Source of the DNA: Paraburkholderia youngii
GTDB lineage: Bacteria; Pseudomonadota; Gammaproteobacteria; Burkholderiales; Burkholderiaceae
Direction: 5' to 3'
Assembly (NCBI RefSeq): GCF_013366925.1
Contig: NZ_JAALDK010000002.1
Location: 496,001 to 560,000 of the forward strand
Length of the DNA: 64,000 bases
A program made the translations under genes and the position numbers. Of the stretch, positions 35,073 to 44,168 are shown piece after piece (positions within the stretch are counted from its first letter, which is position 1; every line of letters starts with the position of its first letter). The notes beneath the pieces are model-generated. The model worked only from the letters and a program-made list of their open reading frames with translations. It was not told the DNA's origin and made no database searches.

Positions 35073-37043
35073 CTAGCGCTTCATGCCCACGGCGCGGCGC
35101 ATCGCGGCAGTGATTCCCTGCCGCGTGCGCCAGTAGCCTTCCCATGGATCGAACCTCAGGGAACGCTGACGTTCGATTGCCTTGTGCATGGTCCATTCGT
35201 CGCCTCGGCCGACTCGCCGCAATTCGTCCCACGAGACCGGCATCGAAACTGCCATTCCGGAACGGGCCCTGACCGAGAAAGGGGCGACGGTGCTCGCGCC
35301 GCGGCCATTGCGAAGATAGTCGATAAAGATTCTGTTGATACGGTTTTTCGGACCGAGAACCGCCGAAAAGCGGTCTGGCACCACCCGCGACATGTGACGG
35401 GCGACCGCCTGCGCGAACTCCTTTGCTTCACTCCAGGCCTGACGTCGCGTCAACGGCACGACGACATGGAATCCTTTGCCTCCGCTGGTTTTCGGGAATG
35501 ACCGCAGACCTATCTCGTCGAGTACGACCTTCAGCAGTTCGGCCGCTTCGAGCATTGCACTCCATGGCAGGTTCGGGTCGGGATCGAGGTCGAAGATGAT
35601 CCTGTCGGGATGCTCGAGGTCGGGTGCTGCGGCGTTCCAACAGTGCAGTTCGACAACGCCCATCTGGGCGAGACCGATCAGCGCCTCCGGTTTGTTGGCA
35701 ACTAGCAGCGGCGGATGCCTCGGATGCAATTCGGCAGGCAGTTCTTCGACGCCGGGAATCTGGAACTTTTCGCTGTGTTTCTGGAAGAACAATTCGCCCT
35801 GAATTCCGTTTGGCGCGCGAACCAACGCCAACGGCCGGTTATGCAGATGCGGCAACGCCCATTCGGATATCGCAGCGTAGTACTCGACCATGTCGCGCTT
35901 GGTGTGCCCGGTAACCTCATCCATGACCCGCTCGGGGTTGGATATCCGGATGCCGCCGATCGTCACGGCTCCTTTCGGCCCTGGACGCTGGCGAGTCGAA
36001 CCCGCATCGGCCTCGACCGGTTCGTCTGACTCGACAGCGATCATCGGCTCTTCGGTGATCGAGCCCGCGGCCTTGTCTTCCCGGATCGCGTGAAAAACTG
36101 GATGTCGGACTTCGCCAGCGGGCGTCCATTCGAGAAACGAACACTCGACGACGAGCAACGGCTCCAACCAGAGGCAGTCGCGGTTTTTCTCCGGTTTGGG
36201 CGGGTTGTAGAACGCTGTTTCGCGAGCGGTGACTGTACTGGCGCGCCGCAGGAAGGCGTTCGCGGCGCGACTGGACAAGTATGGCTTGACGTTGCCCGCG
36301 TAGCGCAATGACCCATCCTGTTCGTACACGCCGAGCAGAAGGGAATGAACACCTGAGCGCGCGCCTTTGGTCCGGGTGAAGCCGCCGACCACGAACTCCT
36401 GGCGCAAATTGCATTTGAGCTTGATCCACTCGGTAGATCGTCCGGAGCGGTATGGCGCATCGCCACGCTTGCCGATGATCCCTTCGAGCTTCATGCGGCA
36501 AGCTGAAGCGACCAGCGACACCGGGTCTTTCGCGAAGTCTTCCGACAATCGCAACACATCGGCGTCCGTTTCATGCATCAATCCGCGAAGAAGCTTGCGA
36601 CGGACACGCAACGGGTGTTCACGCAGATCGGTGCCGTTCAGCCAGAGGATATCGAAGACGAATAGGACTATGTCCGCAGTGCTGCGCCGGTCAAAGGCAT
36701 TTTGAAGCGCATTGAAGTCGGGGCGACCCGCCGCGTCCAACACGACCACCTCGCCGTCGAGCCACACCTCCTCGACGGGCAATACCGAGAGTGCGTCGGT
36801 CAGACTGGGCATACGTGAAGTCCAATCATGTCCGTTGCGGGTAAAAATCTGGACGGTGCCACGCTCGATGCGGACCATCATCCGATAGCCGTCGAACTTG
36901 ATTTCGTACGACCAGTCGCCGCCTGCCGGTGCGCGATCGACCAGCGTAGCGAGCTGTGGCTCGATCAGAACGGGGAACGCTCCGGGCTTACCCACAGGAG
37001 AATGGGCGCGACGGGTGCGCGAGGAGTTCCACCGGCTGCTCAT
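35073..37043 (-). CDS. ligD: DNA ligase D lacking the phosphoesterase domain (LIG-POL)
   Basis: 656 residues from ATG 37043. This ATP-dependent ligase and polymerase acts with Ku in bacterial non-homologous end joining. Ligase motifs: I EIKFDGYR with nucleotidyl-accepting Lys49, III FVFDILWLNG, IV EGIIGK (187-192), V EWIKLK (205-210), then the OB domain to about 315. The primase-polymerase domain occupies about 360-650, with catalytic FDLDPD at 484-489. Typical proteobacterial LigD has a ~170-residue N-terminal phosphoesterase domain, absent here. A PE-less architecture (or independently encoded PE) is therefore indicated. No ku gene is in the window. It follows a GNAT gene by 19 bases and is probably cotranscribed. 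Confidence 0.92.
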   Translation of the reverse strand: MSSRWNSSRTRRAHSPVGKPGAFPVLIEPQLATLVDRAPAGGDWSYEIKFDGYRMMVRIERGTVQIFTRNGHDWTSRMPSLTDALSVLPVEEVWLDGEVVVLDAAGRPDFNALQNAFDRRSTADIVLFVFDILWLNGTDLREHPLRVRRKLLRGLMHETDADVLRLSEDFAKDPVSLVASACRMKLEGIIGKRGDAPYRSGRSTEWIKLKCNLRQEFVVGGFTRTKGARSGVHSLLLGVYEQDGSLRYAGNVKPYLSSRAANAFLRRASTVTARETAFYNPPKPEKNRDCLWLEPLLVVECSFLEWTPAGEVRHPVFHAIREDKAAGSITEEPMIAVESDEPVEADAGSTRQRPGPKGAVTIGGIRISNPERVMDEVTGHTKRDMVEYYAAISEWALPHLHNRPLALVRAPNGIQGELFFQKHSEKFQIPGVEELPAELHPRHPPLLVANKPEALIGLAQMGVVELHCWNAAAPDLEHPDRIIFDLDPDPNLPWSAMLEAAELLKVVLDEIGLRSFPKTSGGKGFHVVVPLTRRQAWSEAKEFAQAVARHMSRVVPDRFSAVLGPKNRINRIFIDYLRNGRGASTVAPFSVRARSGMAVSMPVSWDELRRVGRGDEWTMHKAIERQRSLRFDPWEGYWRTRQGITAAMRRAVGMKR

Positions 37044-37062
37044 GTGATGAGCCTATTCGGCT

Positions 37063-37641
37063 TCATTGGCGACGGTCAATTCGATCGGCATCGCCACGAC
37101 CCCGTTCGCGCATTGATCGATCTCGGCCGCCTTGCCTGCCGGTCGGCCAATCAGCCTCTTCACCTGCTGCGGTAAGGAGCATCTTTTCGAAGCAGCATGC
37201 GTCGGACTGTTCAATATAGGACCCGTACCGTTGAACCGCCCTGAAGCCGTTGCGCTCATAAAATCGGATCGCGCGCCTGTTTACCGCGCGAGTCTCGAGG
37301 ACCAGCCTTTGATAACCGGCGGCTGACGCGTTGATTTCAAGCTGCTGCAGAATCACTTTGCCGACGCCTGAATAATGCGGCCTGCTGTAGATTCGCTTGA
37401 GTTCCGCCGTGCGCGAGTCGAAATGGCAGAATGCGCCGCATCCAACCGGTTCCCCGACGAGGGTGCGGGCAACGTAAAACCTTCCATTCGACGAGTGAAA
37501 GTCGGCGAGACAAAACCTCGACTGCCCGCCATCGCCTGAAAATACCGCCAGCGTGGCGCTGAGTTCATCAAGCAGGATTTGTCCATCAAGCGAGGCAGGG
37601 TCCTCGCGCCGGACGGTTATGGCAATGCATGACTGAGTCAT
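37063..37641 (-). CDS. GNAT-family N-acetyltransferase
   Basis: 192 residues. The GNAT core is residues about 45-150: VGEPVGCGAFCHFDSRTAELKRIY, the acetyl-CoA loop YSGVGKVILQQLE (Q/RxxGxG/A-like), and LVLETRAVNRRAIRFYERNGF, the typical motif B. About 35 residues of Arg/Gly/Asp-rich tail beyond CFEKML are not part of the fold. The substrate is unknown. It precedes ligD on the same strand with a 19-base gap, so the two may be cotranscribed. The start ATG 37641 has GGAGGACC upstream. Confidence 0.8.
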   Translation of the reverse strand: MTQSCIAITVRREDPASLDGQILLDELSATLAVFSGDGGQSRFCLADFHSSNGRFYVARTLVGEPVGCGAFCHFDSRTAELKRIYSRPHYSGVGKVILQQLEINASAAGYQRLVLETRAVNRRAIRFYERNGFRAVQRYGSYIEQSDACCFEKMLLTAAGEEADWPTGRQGGRDRSMRERGRGDADRIDRRQ

Positions 37642-37797
37642 TGGTCCTCCGTTGACGCGCGTTCGGCTTCAGCCTGTTTTCGTTGCATCAGTGGTCATTC
37701 CTGAAACCTCATACGTCCCCGTCGGGATGCAAACATGCGACTGACAAAACGAGTGCCCGAGGAATCTGCTCATCGGACATCGCCTCGCTGTGCCTGT

Positions 37798-38106
37798 TTA
37801 CTGCGCACCTGATGCAGCCGTGTCCGACGCGCCTTTAGCGTGTGGGCCTTTCTGTGGGAGTCGGGTTGGCGACCCCGCCGTCGAACCTTTCGACATGGAA
37901 GTCGAACCGCTGGTCGCGCCTGTGTTCGGCGCACTGATTCCCGCACCACCCTGGCCCGCTCCGTTGGCTCCTCCCGCCACGCCAGCACCAGCGCTCGTCC
38001 CACCGCCTCCCCCGCCTCCCCCGCCTCCACCGCCCTGCCCATAGGCCGCGCCGACCGACGCTAGCGCCAATGCAAGACAGACGGTTACTGTCTTCGTTGC
38101 TTTCAT
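37798..38106 (-). CDS. Gly-rich secreted small protein
   Basis: 102 residues from ATG 38106 with GGGAGG upstream. A clear Sec signal peptide (ATKTVTVCLALALASVGAAYG) is followed by a run of twelve glycines encoded by near-identical triplet repeats, then a Gly/Ala/Ser-rich, low-complexity mature region. Repeat DNA here could vary in length by slippage. There is no enzymatic domain. Such proteins are common periplasmic or cell-surface proteins in Burkholderia. Function unknown. Confidence 0.7.
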   Translation of the reverse strand: MKATKTVTVCLALALASVGAAYGQGGGGGGGGGGGGTSAGAGVAGGANGAGQGGAGISAPNTGATSGSTSMSKGSTAGSPTRLPQKGPHAKGASDTAASGAQ

Positions 38107-38627
38107 GATTGCCTCCCTTGAATGACCGCAAACTCGCGGCAACGCCGTTGGGGCGAATCTGCGCCATACCCGGGGGGGGGCCAGATTTCGCAAGCCGGCA
38201 TTTCCCGAAGCGCAACGAATATGCCAGACACGCATCATGAGTCGCCGCGCCTCGGGTGCTGCCCAAACGCAAACTCCCATCGACGCCCGACTGGCAGTCA
38301 GCATGGCGTTCAGTGCGCATGAATAGCGGCACGCCGAGCCATTCCTCCAGCGACGCAACCTGTCGGCTGAAGGCCAAAGGAAGGTTTTTCTGGGCGTGAG
38401 ACTTCGAAGCCGCCGGCCGCGATGAATGAACCGGGTGGTCATTCGTCGGACCATCCATGACTGGAAGCGCCACCCTGCGGCAATCCCGGAGTACTGCGAT
38501 AGCTGGCTGATTCCGTTCGCGTGGCATTGATATGCCTGCGCCATCCGGTGAGGAACGGGAGTTGCTCCAACTAAAACGTCAAGCGTGCATATAACGCGAG
38601 CTGCCCGCGATGGGAGGAGGACACATC
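38107..38627. other. Intergenic with LysR remnant
   Basis: About 520 bases upstream of the Gly-rich gene. Contains the LysR HTH fragment at 38290-38386 and an unexplained G8 tract at 38171-38178. Otherwise nothing supported. Confidence 0.4.
38290..38386 (-). pseudogene. LysR regulator N-terminal fragment
   Basis: On the minus strand LAFSRQVASLEEWLGVPLF and MRTERH closely resemble the second half of a LysR helix-turn-helix region (typical SRQVRALEDWLGVPLF). Then the frame is lost; MLTAS in another frame continues the expected LTxAG motif. The rest of the gene is absent, so this is a short dead fragment. Confidence 0.5.
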
Positions 38628-38789
38628 ATGTTGTATTACGCCCTTGTATTTTTCATCATTGCGATCATTGCCGCAGCATTCGGCTTTGGCGGCATCGCTG
38701 CAGGCGCAGCCAGCATCGCAAAAATACTTTTCGTCATATTCGTTGTGATTTTCCTTATCACGCTCGTGATGGGCCTCATGCGACGGTGA
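38628..38789 (+). CDS. DUF1328 small membrane protein
   Basis: 53 residues from ATG 38628, with a strong GGGAGGAGG upstream. The sequence [21 protein letters not shown], then [26 protein letters not shown] consists of two transmembrane helices with a [12 protein letters not shown] turn, the conserved core of DUF1328 (YtjA-like) proteins. These tiny inner-membrane proteins are abundant in Burkholderiaceae and often stress-associated, but no biochemical role is established. The gene is flanked by remnants, in keeping with the stress-gene zone. Confidence 0.85.
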   Translation: MLYYALVFFIIAIIAAAFGFGGIAAGAASIAKILFVIFVVIFLITLVMGLMRR

Positions 38790-39415
38790 CACGAGACATT
38801 GCAAACGCGGGCGCCGTTATGTTGGTGCGAAACATCAAAAAACGCCCCTAACGTCAAATACGGGAGCAGCGCGAACGCGCCGACTTGCCGGGTGAGACGA
38901 GATAACCGCCGACCTCGCGGGAGGTTCACCCGGACTCGCCCTGGCGCGTTGCGACGCCGAACATCACCAGGCCAAAAGACTGCGATGCAGCCATGCCATG
39001 AGCCATGCAGAGGGTGCTGCCGATCAGCATCGGAAACAGGGCTGAGGACATGAAGTTGCCGAGCCGCTGGACGGTGACGTAGCAGCTTGAGGCCAGGCCG
39101 CGTCGCTCCCAAAGCAATCCCCGACGACGACGAGGTCGGTCGCAAACCGACGAGCAATCGAGAGGCTGCGAGTAGATGGCTGGTTTCGGTCCGGAAACAG
39201 CCCGTCGCGCCGTGTAAAACTTTGTTTGTCGAGTGCGCACACGCGCAATAGTGTTCGATGTCTTCATGGATCAGAAAGCGGGTCTAGCTCCGTCGCAGTT
39301 CTAAAGTTCATACCAGTGATGCCGATAAATGGCTTGCCGGTCCCTGATTTACAGGGATAGCCATTATTCAAAAAGGCGCTGGGCGTCGACGCTCTCAATC
39401 CACAGATACGCAATC
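38790..39415. other. Intergenic with an unplaced hydrophobic frame
   Basis: About 630 bases. A minus-strand frame at about 38940-39090 reads YVTVQRLGNFMSSALFPMLIG and LCMAHGMAASQSFGLVMFGV, membrane-like but lacking a clear start; it may be a transporter remnant. No other element is seen. Confidence 0.3.
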
Positions 39416-40150
39416 ATGAAGACCAAAGCACTTTCAAAGTTCGTGCTCGCCGCGGGTTTTGTCGTCACAACACTGCTCACCGGTTGCACTTCGCTTCCGA
39501 AAACCGACCTTGCCGCCAGCAATCGACAAAAGCTCCATACGATCGCCATGTTGGACGTCAAGGAACCGCGCGGAGAGAGCGTGGTCAACTTCGGTGGCGC
39601 TGCTGGAGCATTTGGATTGATTGGCGGATTGGTGCAAGCAGGGGTCAACGCCAATCATACGAGTACGTACACGCAGCGTGTGGCGAGCGAAAAAATCGTT
39701 TTCGCTCCCGTTGTTGACGATGGCCTTACAGCGCGACTTTCCAATGCCGGCTATCAGATCGTTGCGTTGCACGGCCAGAGCGTCAAGCTCGCAAGCGATG
39801 GCAAGTCGGACGACTTCTCAGATATCAAGACCGACGCGGATGCCATCCTGAACGTGTGGATTACTTCCTTTGGCTATGCATCCCCACCGGACACGAGCGA
39901 CTTCATTCCGTGGGTCGTTATTCGTGCGCGCCTGCTCGATTCTAAGTCCAGGCAGGACATGTACTTTAAGACATTCGCTTGCGGCTGGGACATCAAGGCC
40001 AATTCGATTCATATCGAAGCAGACGCCAAATATCGTTATGGCAGTTTCGGCACGCTGACCGACCAGTTCGATCAGTCGGTGACAGGCCTCAAGGATTGCG
40101 AACAGGCGGTCGTCGCAGCAATTGGGCAGGATTTGACGAAGCCGCAGTAA
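39416..40150 (+). CDS. Lipoprotein of unknown function
   Basis: 244 residues from ATG 39416. The lipobox LLTGC follows a hydrophobic signal peptide, predicting attachment to the periplasmic face of a membrane. Region 60-90 is Gly/Ala-rich and hydrophobic (VVNFGGAAGAFGLIGGLVQAG), after which alpha/beta sequence follows with a hydrophobic strand DAILNVWITSFGYAS. No family matched from memory. A conserved Cys at FKTFACGWDIKA and another near the end (LKDCEQAV) may form a disulfide. Neighbouring genes are another small lipoprotein and malic enzyme, giving no functional clue. Confidence 0.65.
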   Translation: MKTKALSKFVLAAGFVVTTLLTGCTSLPKTDLAASNRQKLHTIAMLDVKEPRGESVVNFGGAAGAFGLIGGLVQAGVNANHTSTYTQRVASEKIVFAPVVDDGLTARLSNAGYQIVALHGQSVKLASDGKSDDFSDIKTDADAILNVWITSFGYASPPDTSDFIPWVVIRARLLDSKSRQDMYFKTFACGWDIKANSIHIEADAKYRYGSFGTLTDQFDQSVTGLKDCEQAVVAAIGQDLTKPQ

Positions 40151-40185
40151 GCGGTTGATAGCCGAAGACGCCGGGCCAAGTGCAA

Positions 40186-40488
40186 TCACTGCGGCACGCA
40201 CTCAGTTTGGAACCAATAGTCGACCAGGCGCTGGGCCGCTTGCAGATCATCCGGGTAGTACGGGTCGTCATTCCACGGCGACGGGTCGTAACCTGCTTTC
40301 CTCAAGGCCGCGAGTTCGTTCTGGTGCTGTGCCAAGGTCGGAGGCGCGTTGGTTTTGAGAGCCGCCAGGTCGCGGCACTCCGCCGGGCTGAGATGCCGCC
40401 CGGTATATGGCATGCCGCCGACGACACAGCCAGCGAGCAAAAGTACCGCGGCAGGAAGCGTCAATCCTGTCTTAAGCGACTTGGTCAT
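40186..40488 (-). CDS. DUF4148-type small lipoprotein
   Basis: 100 residues from ATG 40488; GGGAAG lies nine bases upstream, preferable to ATG 40509. The signal peptide ends in the lipobox LLLAGC. The mature part has the DUF4148-like pattern HLSPAECRDLAALK, then QNELAALRKAGYDPSPW and DDLQAAQRLVDYWFQTEC, ending in a Cys that may pair with an upstream one. DUF4148 proteins are small exported Burkholderiales proteins of unknown function. The gene converges with the 39.4-kb lipoprotein gene; their stops are 35 bases apart. Confidence 0.65.
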   Translation of the reverse strand: MTKSLKTGLTLPAAVLLLAGCVVGGMPYTGRHLSPAECRDLAALKTNAPPTLAQHQNELAALRKAGYDPSPWNDDPYYPDDLQAAQRLVDYWFQTECVPQ

Positions 40489-40678
40489 AGTACGTGGACT
40501 TCCCTTCATTGCATGATAGTACGTCGTCGCGACTGGCGCCTCGTCGCCAGCTCGTTCCTTCATACCGCAGCAACTGGCAAAACGGCCCCGCCACCATCTG
40601 AACCGCCCTGGCATCGCGCTCACGTCGTCGAGCGCGCAGCGGCAACTGGCATTGTTCCAGAGGAACGTTGCTTTGTAC

Positions 40679-42964
40679 TCAGTCGCGATTTGCCTGCAAC
40701 ACCGTGAGCGCGGCCATATTGATGATCCGACGAACCGTCGAACTGGACGTCACTATGTTGACGGGTGCATTGACGCCGAGCAGGAACGGCCCCACAGCAA
40801 CATTACTTCCTGCCTCCGTCTTCAGCAGGTTATACGCAATATTTGCCGAATCGACATTCGGACAGACCAGCAGATTGGCGGCGCCCTTCAGTCGCGACGT
40901 GGGTAAAACACGCTGACGCAGCGCTTCATCCAGCGCGCAATCTCCGTGCATTTCACCGTCGATCTCGATGTCGGGTGCCTGTTCGCTGACGAGTGCCAGT
41001 ACTTTGCGCATCTTCTCGCCCGATGCAGAACTGCCCGAGCCAAAATTCGAACGCGATAACAACGCAACTTTGGGCGACAGATTCAACCATGCCATTTGCG
41101 CTGCGGCCGCAATCGTGAACTCCGCAATCTGTTCAGCCGTGGGGTTGTCGTTGACGTGTGTGTCGACGAGTGCCAGCGTGCGCTTGTCGAGCAGCAGGAT
41201 ATTCATCGCCGCATAAGTTTGTGCGTCGTGTTTCCTGCCGATCACTTCGTCGATGAAGCGCAGATGCTTGTGATAAGCACCGACAGTCCCGCATATCATC
41301 CCGTCCGCGTCGCCCAGTCGCACCATCATGGCGCCGATCAGCGTCAGGCGGCGGCGCATTTCAACCCGCGCCATTTCCTTCGTGATCCCATCGCGGCACC
41401 GCAGTTCCCAATACGTCGTCCAGTATTGGTGAAAGCGTTCGTCGTTTTCCGGGTTCGTGACCTCGACGTCCTCGCCGAGCTTCAGCCGCAGCCCGAATTT
41501 TTCTATTCTCGATAGCAGCACTTCCGGTCGGCCGACAAGAATCGGCCGCGCCAGCTTCTCGTCGACGATCACCTGAACCGCCCTCAGAACACGTTCCTCC
41601 TCGCCCTCCGTGAAGACGATGCGCGAGTTCCCACCCTCGCGCACGAATTGCTTCGCGGCGGAGAACAACGGTTTCATGAACGCACCGGAGTGATAGACGA
41701 ACTGCTGAAGCTGATCCGCGTAAGCATCGAAATCGGCAATCGGGCGCGTAGCCACGCCGTCCTCCATCGCGGCCTTTGCGACGGCGGGTGCGATGCGCAC
41801 GATAAGCCGGGAATCAAACGGCTTTGGAATCAGATACTGCGGCCCGAAGGAAAGATCGTACGCACCATACGCGGCCGCGACGGAGTCGTTCGGTTCCTCT
41901 TGCGCGAGGCCGGCAATCGCGTGAACGGCGGCCACTTCCATGTTCCGCGTGATGGTGGTCGCGCCAACATCCAGCGCACCGCGGAACACATAAGGAAAGC
42001 ACAGGACATTGTTGACCTGATTCGGATAGTCCGAACGGCCCGTCGCGATGACCGCGTCATCACGGGCTTCGCGCGCTTTCTCCGGAAAGATCTCCGGCGT
42101 CGGATTGGCGAGCGCGAGAATCAGCGGACGCGGCCCCATCTGCTTCACCATTTCCGCCGTCAGCACACCCCCCACCGAAAGCCCAAGGAATACGTCGGCA
42201 GCTTCGATGACATCGGACAGCACCCGCGCCGACGTGGCCTGTGCAAAGCGCGCCTTGTCGGGGTCCATCGCTGCCTTGCGTCCTTGATAGACCACACCTT
42301 CGATGTCGGTCACCCAGACGTTTTCGCGGGGCAGTCCGAGATCGACCATCAGTTCGAGACACGCGAGCGCCGCGGCCCCTGCGCCTGAAGTGACGACCTT
42401 AACCTTCGAGATATCCTTGCCCACCACTTTCAGACCGTTGAGAAACGCGGCGGACACGGTGATCGCAGTACCGTGCTGGTCGTCATGGAAAACGGGAATC
42501 TTCATACGGTCGCGCAGCTTTTGCTCGACGATAAAGCAATCGGGCGCCTTGATGTCCTCCAGATTGATGCCACCAAATGTCGCCTCGAGGCTCGCGATGA
42601 TATCCACGAGCCTGTTGGGATCGCTCTCGGTAATTTCGATGTCGAAGACGTCAATGCCCGCGAACTTCTTGAACAGCACCGCCTTGCCCTCCATCACCGG
42701 CTTGGACGCAAGCGCACCGATATTGCCGAGACCCAGCACCGCCGAGCCGTTCGTGATCACGCCGACCAGGTTTCCTCGGCTCGTGTAGCGGAACGACTCG
42801 CGCGGGTCCGCCGCGATTTCCTCGCATGCGACCGCCACGCCCGGCGTATAGGCGAGTGCGAGATCGCGCTGCGTGACGAGCGGTTTGCTTGCGCTCACCG
42901 ATATCTTCCCCCGCGTAGGAAACTCGTGATACTGCAGGGCTGCCTCGCGTTCGGTCCTGTCCAT
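40679..42964 (-). CDS. maeB: NADP-dependent malic enzyme with phosphotransacetylase-like domain
   Basis: 761 residues, full MaeB length. The malic enzyme half (residues 1-425) carries the metal/substrate motif LVTQRDLALAYTPGVA, catalytic FHDDQHGTAITVSAAFLNG, and the cofactor-binding VTSGAGAAALACLELM. The C-terminal 320 residues form the inactive phosphotransacetylase-like regulatory domain (RIVFTEGEEERVLRA, LLSRSNFGSG). The enzyme converts malate to pyruvate with NADPH production in the cytoplasm. A divergent LysR gene starts 139 bases upstream and may regulate it. The start ATG 42964 has GGAGCAC upstream. Confidence 0.95.
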   Translation of the reverse strand: MDRTEREAALQYHEFPTRGKISVSASKPLVTQRDLALAYTPGVAVACEEIAADPRESFRYTSRGNLVGVITNGSAVLGLGNIGALASKPVMEGKAVLFKKFAGIDVFDIEITESDPNRLVDIIASLEATFGGINLEDIKAPDCFIVEQKLRDRMKIPVFHDDQHGTAITVSAAFLNGLKVVGKDISKVKVVTSGAGAAALACLELMVDLGLPRENVWVTDIEGVVYQGRKAAMDPDKARFAQATSARVLSDVIEAADVFLGLSVGGVLTAEMVKQMGPRPLILALANPTPEIFPEKAREARDDAVIATGRSDYPNQVNNVLCFPYVFRGALDVGATTITRNMEVAAVHAIAGLAQEEPNDSVAAAYGAYDLSFGPQYLIPKPFDSRLIVRIAPAVAKAAMEDGVATRPIADFDAYADQLQQFVYHSGAFMKPLFSAAKQFVREGGNSRIVFTEGEEERVLRAVQVIVDEKLARPILVGRPEVLLSRIEKFGLRLKLGEDVEVTNPENDERFHQYWTTYWELRCRDGITKEMARVEMRRRLTLIGAMMVRLGDADGMICGTVGAYHKHLRFIDEVIGRKHDAQTYAAMNILLLDKRTLALVDTHVNDNPTAEQIAEFTIAAAAQMAWLNLSPKVALLSRSNFGSGSSASGEKMRKVLALVSEQAPDIEIDGEMHGDCALDEALRQRVLPTSRLKGAANLLVCPNVDSANIAYNLLKTEAGSNVAVGPFLLGVNAPVNIVTSSSTVRRIINMAALTVLQANRD

Positions 42965-43103
42965 ATGTGCCGTGCTCCTATGTGTACGCCGGGCCCATCC
43001 CGGCTGATCGTCATGGAACGCATTCTAGGAACGAGGCATGCGGGGTTTATTTTGTTTTATTATCGGGGCATCACCTTTTGGTTATGTCTGGATTCCCACG
43101 ATC

Positions 43104-44081
43104 GTGTCATTCAACACGGACGAAGTGATAAGGCGCTTGAGCGCACGCCTGAAAATGCGCCATCTCATGTTGCTGCTGCAAATACGGCAACATGGCTCTC
43201 TAACACGCGTAGCCGAGCACATGGCGAGCAGTCAGCCGGCCATCACGAATGCCCTCGCTGAACTGGAGGATATGTTCGGCGGCTCGCTGTTCGAGCGTTC
43301 GTCGCGCGGCATGATTCCGACGGCGCTCGGCACGACCGTCCTCGCACGCGCCGAGTCGATGCTGCACGATCTCGACCACCTCGCATCCGATGTCGGTGCG
43401 CTGATCTCCGGTCACGCAACGCGGTTTCACATTGGCGTGATTTCCTTCATTTCAGGAAAGACTCTGGCGTCGGCAATCCGTCATACGCAGTCGCAGATTT
43501 CGCAGCGGCTCACGTTTTCCATCCACGAAGGCACGAGCGAAGGGCTAATGTCCCAATTGCGCGACCATACCCTCGACATCGTGATCGGACGGGCATCGTC
43601 GAGCGTCGATCTCGACGACCTTCATTTCGAAGTAATTCATCAGCAAAAACCCCGTCTGATCGCGTCCCGACGCCTCGCTGCCAGACTCTCGCGCAGCGCA
43701 ATGAACTGGCGAAAACTCGCCGAACTCGACTGGATTCTCGGTGCATCGCAAACCCCGATGCGCGACCAGATATCCGATCTGTTCCTGCACGCCGGCGTTA
43801 CACCGCCCTTTCCCGTTGTCGAAAGCCTTTCGCCGCGGCTGATTGGCGAGACGGTCGCATTGAACGAGAACGCGGTGTCCATCATGCCGGCAGACATCGC
43901 GGAAGAACTGGTACGGATTGCGGGTGTGGCGATTGTCCCCTATGCGTTCGACTGGACCTTGCCACCCGTTGCGCTGTTCACCCGCCCGGGTATTTCGCGC
44001 GAGATAGATACGATTTTCGCCGCATCATTGCGTGCGCAATACCAGACCAAGGTAGTGAGCGATCCAGCGTCGCTCGGGTAG
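43104..44081 (+). CDS. LysR-family regulator divergent from malic enzyme
   Basis: 325 residues if GTG 43104 is used; the frame opens further back to 43038, but that stretch (CFIIGASPFGYVWIP) is not LysR-like. The HTH is RHGSLTRVAEHMASSQPAITN in the classical position. The co-inducer domain follows (FHIGVISFISGKTLASAI, LDIVIGRASSSVDLDDLHF). The subfamily resembles regulators with DHTLDIVIG-type effector pockets (GbpR/CbbR-like). Divergent arrangement with maeB suggests control of that gene and autoregulation. No clear T-N11-A dyad was located in the 139-base gap. Confidence 0.85.
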   Translation: MSFNTDEVIRRLSARLKMRHLMLLLQIRQHGSLTRVAEHMASSQPAITNALAELEDMFGGSLFERSSRGMIPTALGTTVLARAESMLHDLDHLASDVGALISGHATRFHIGVISFISGKTLASAIRHTQSQISQRLTFSIHEGTSEGLMSQLRDHTLDIVIGRASSSVDLDDLHFEVIHQQKPRLIASRRLAARLSRSAMNWRKLAELDWILGASQTPMRDQISDLFLHAGVTPPFPVVESLSPRLIGETVALNENAVSIMPADIAEELVRIAGVAIVPYAFDWTLPPVALFTRPGISREIDTIFAASLRAQYQTKVVSDPASLG

Positions 44082-44168
44082 CGTTGGTCGCAAGGCGCTG
44101 CTTGAGAAACGTGACCGGTTTCTATTGCGCCCGCATGATCGTATGCCTAAACCTCCGGGACGAACCAT

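Noticed and set aside
37798..38042. Proline-rich plus-strand frame opposite the Gly-rich gene
   Set aside because: It is the complement of the glycine run, and the minus-strand gene has a signal peptide and a strong ribosome-binding site.
38171..38178. G8 tract as a phase-variable switch
   Set aside because: No intact reading frame spans it; the flanking sequence is a dead LysR fragment.
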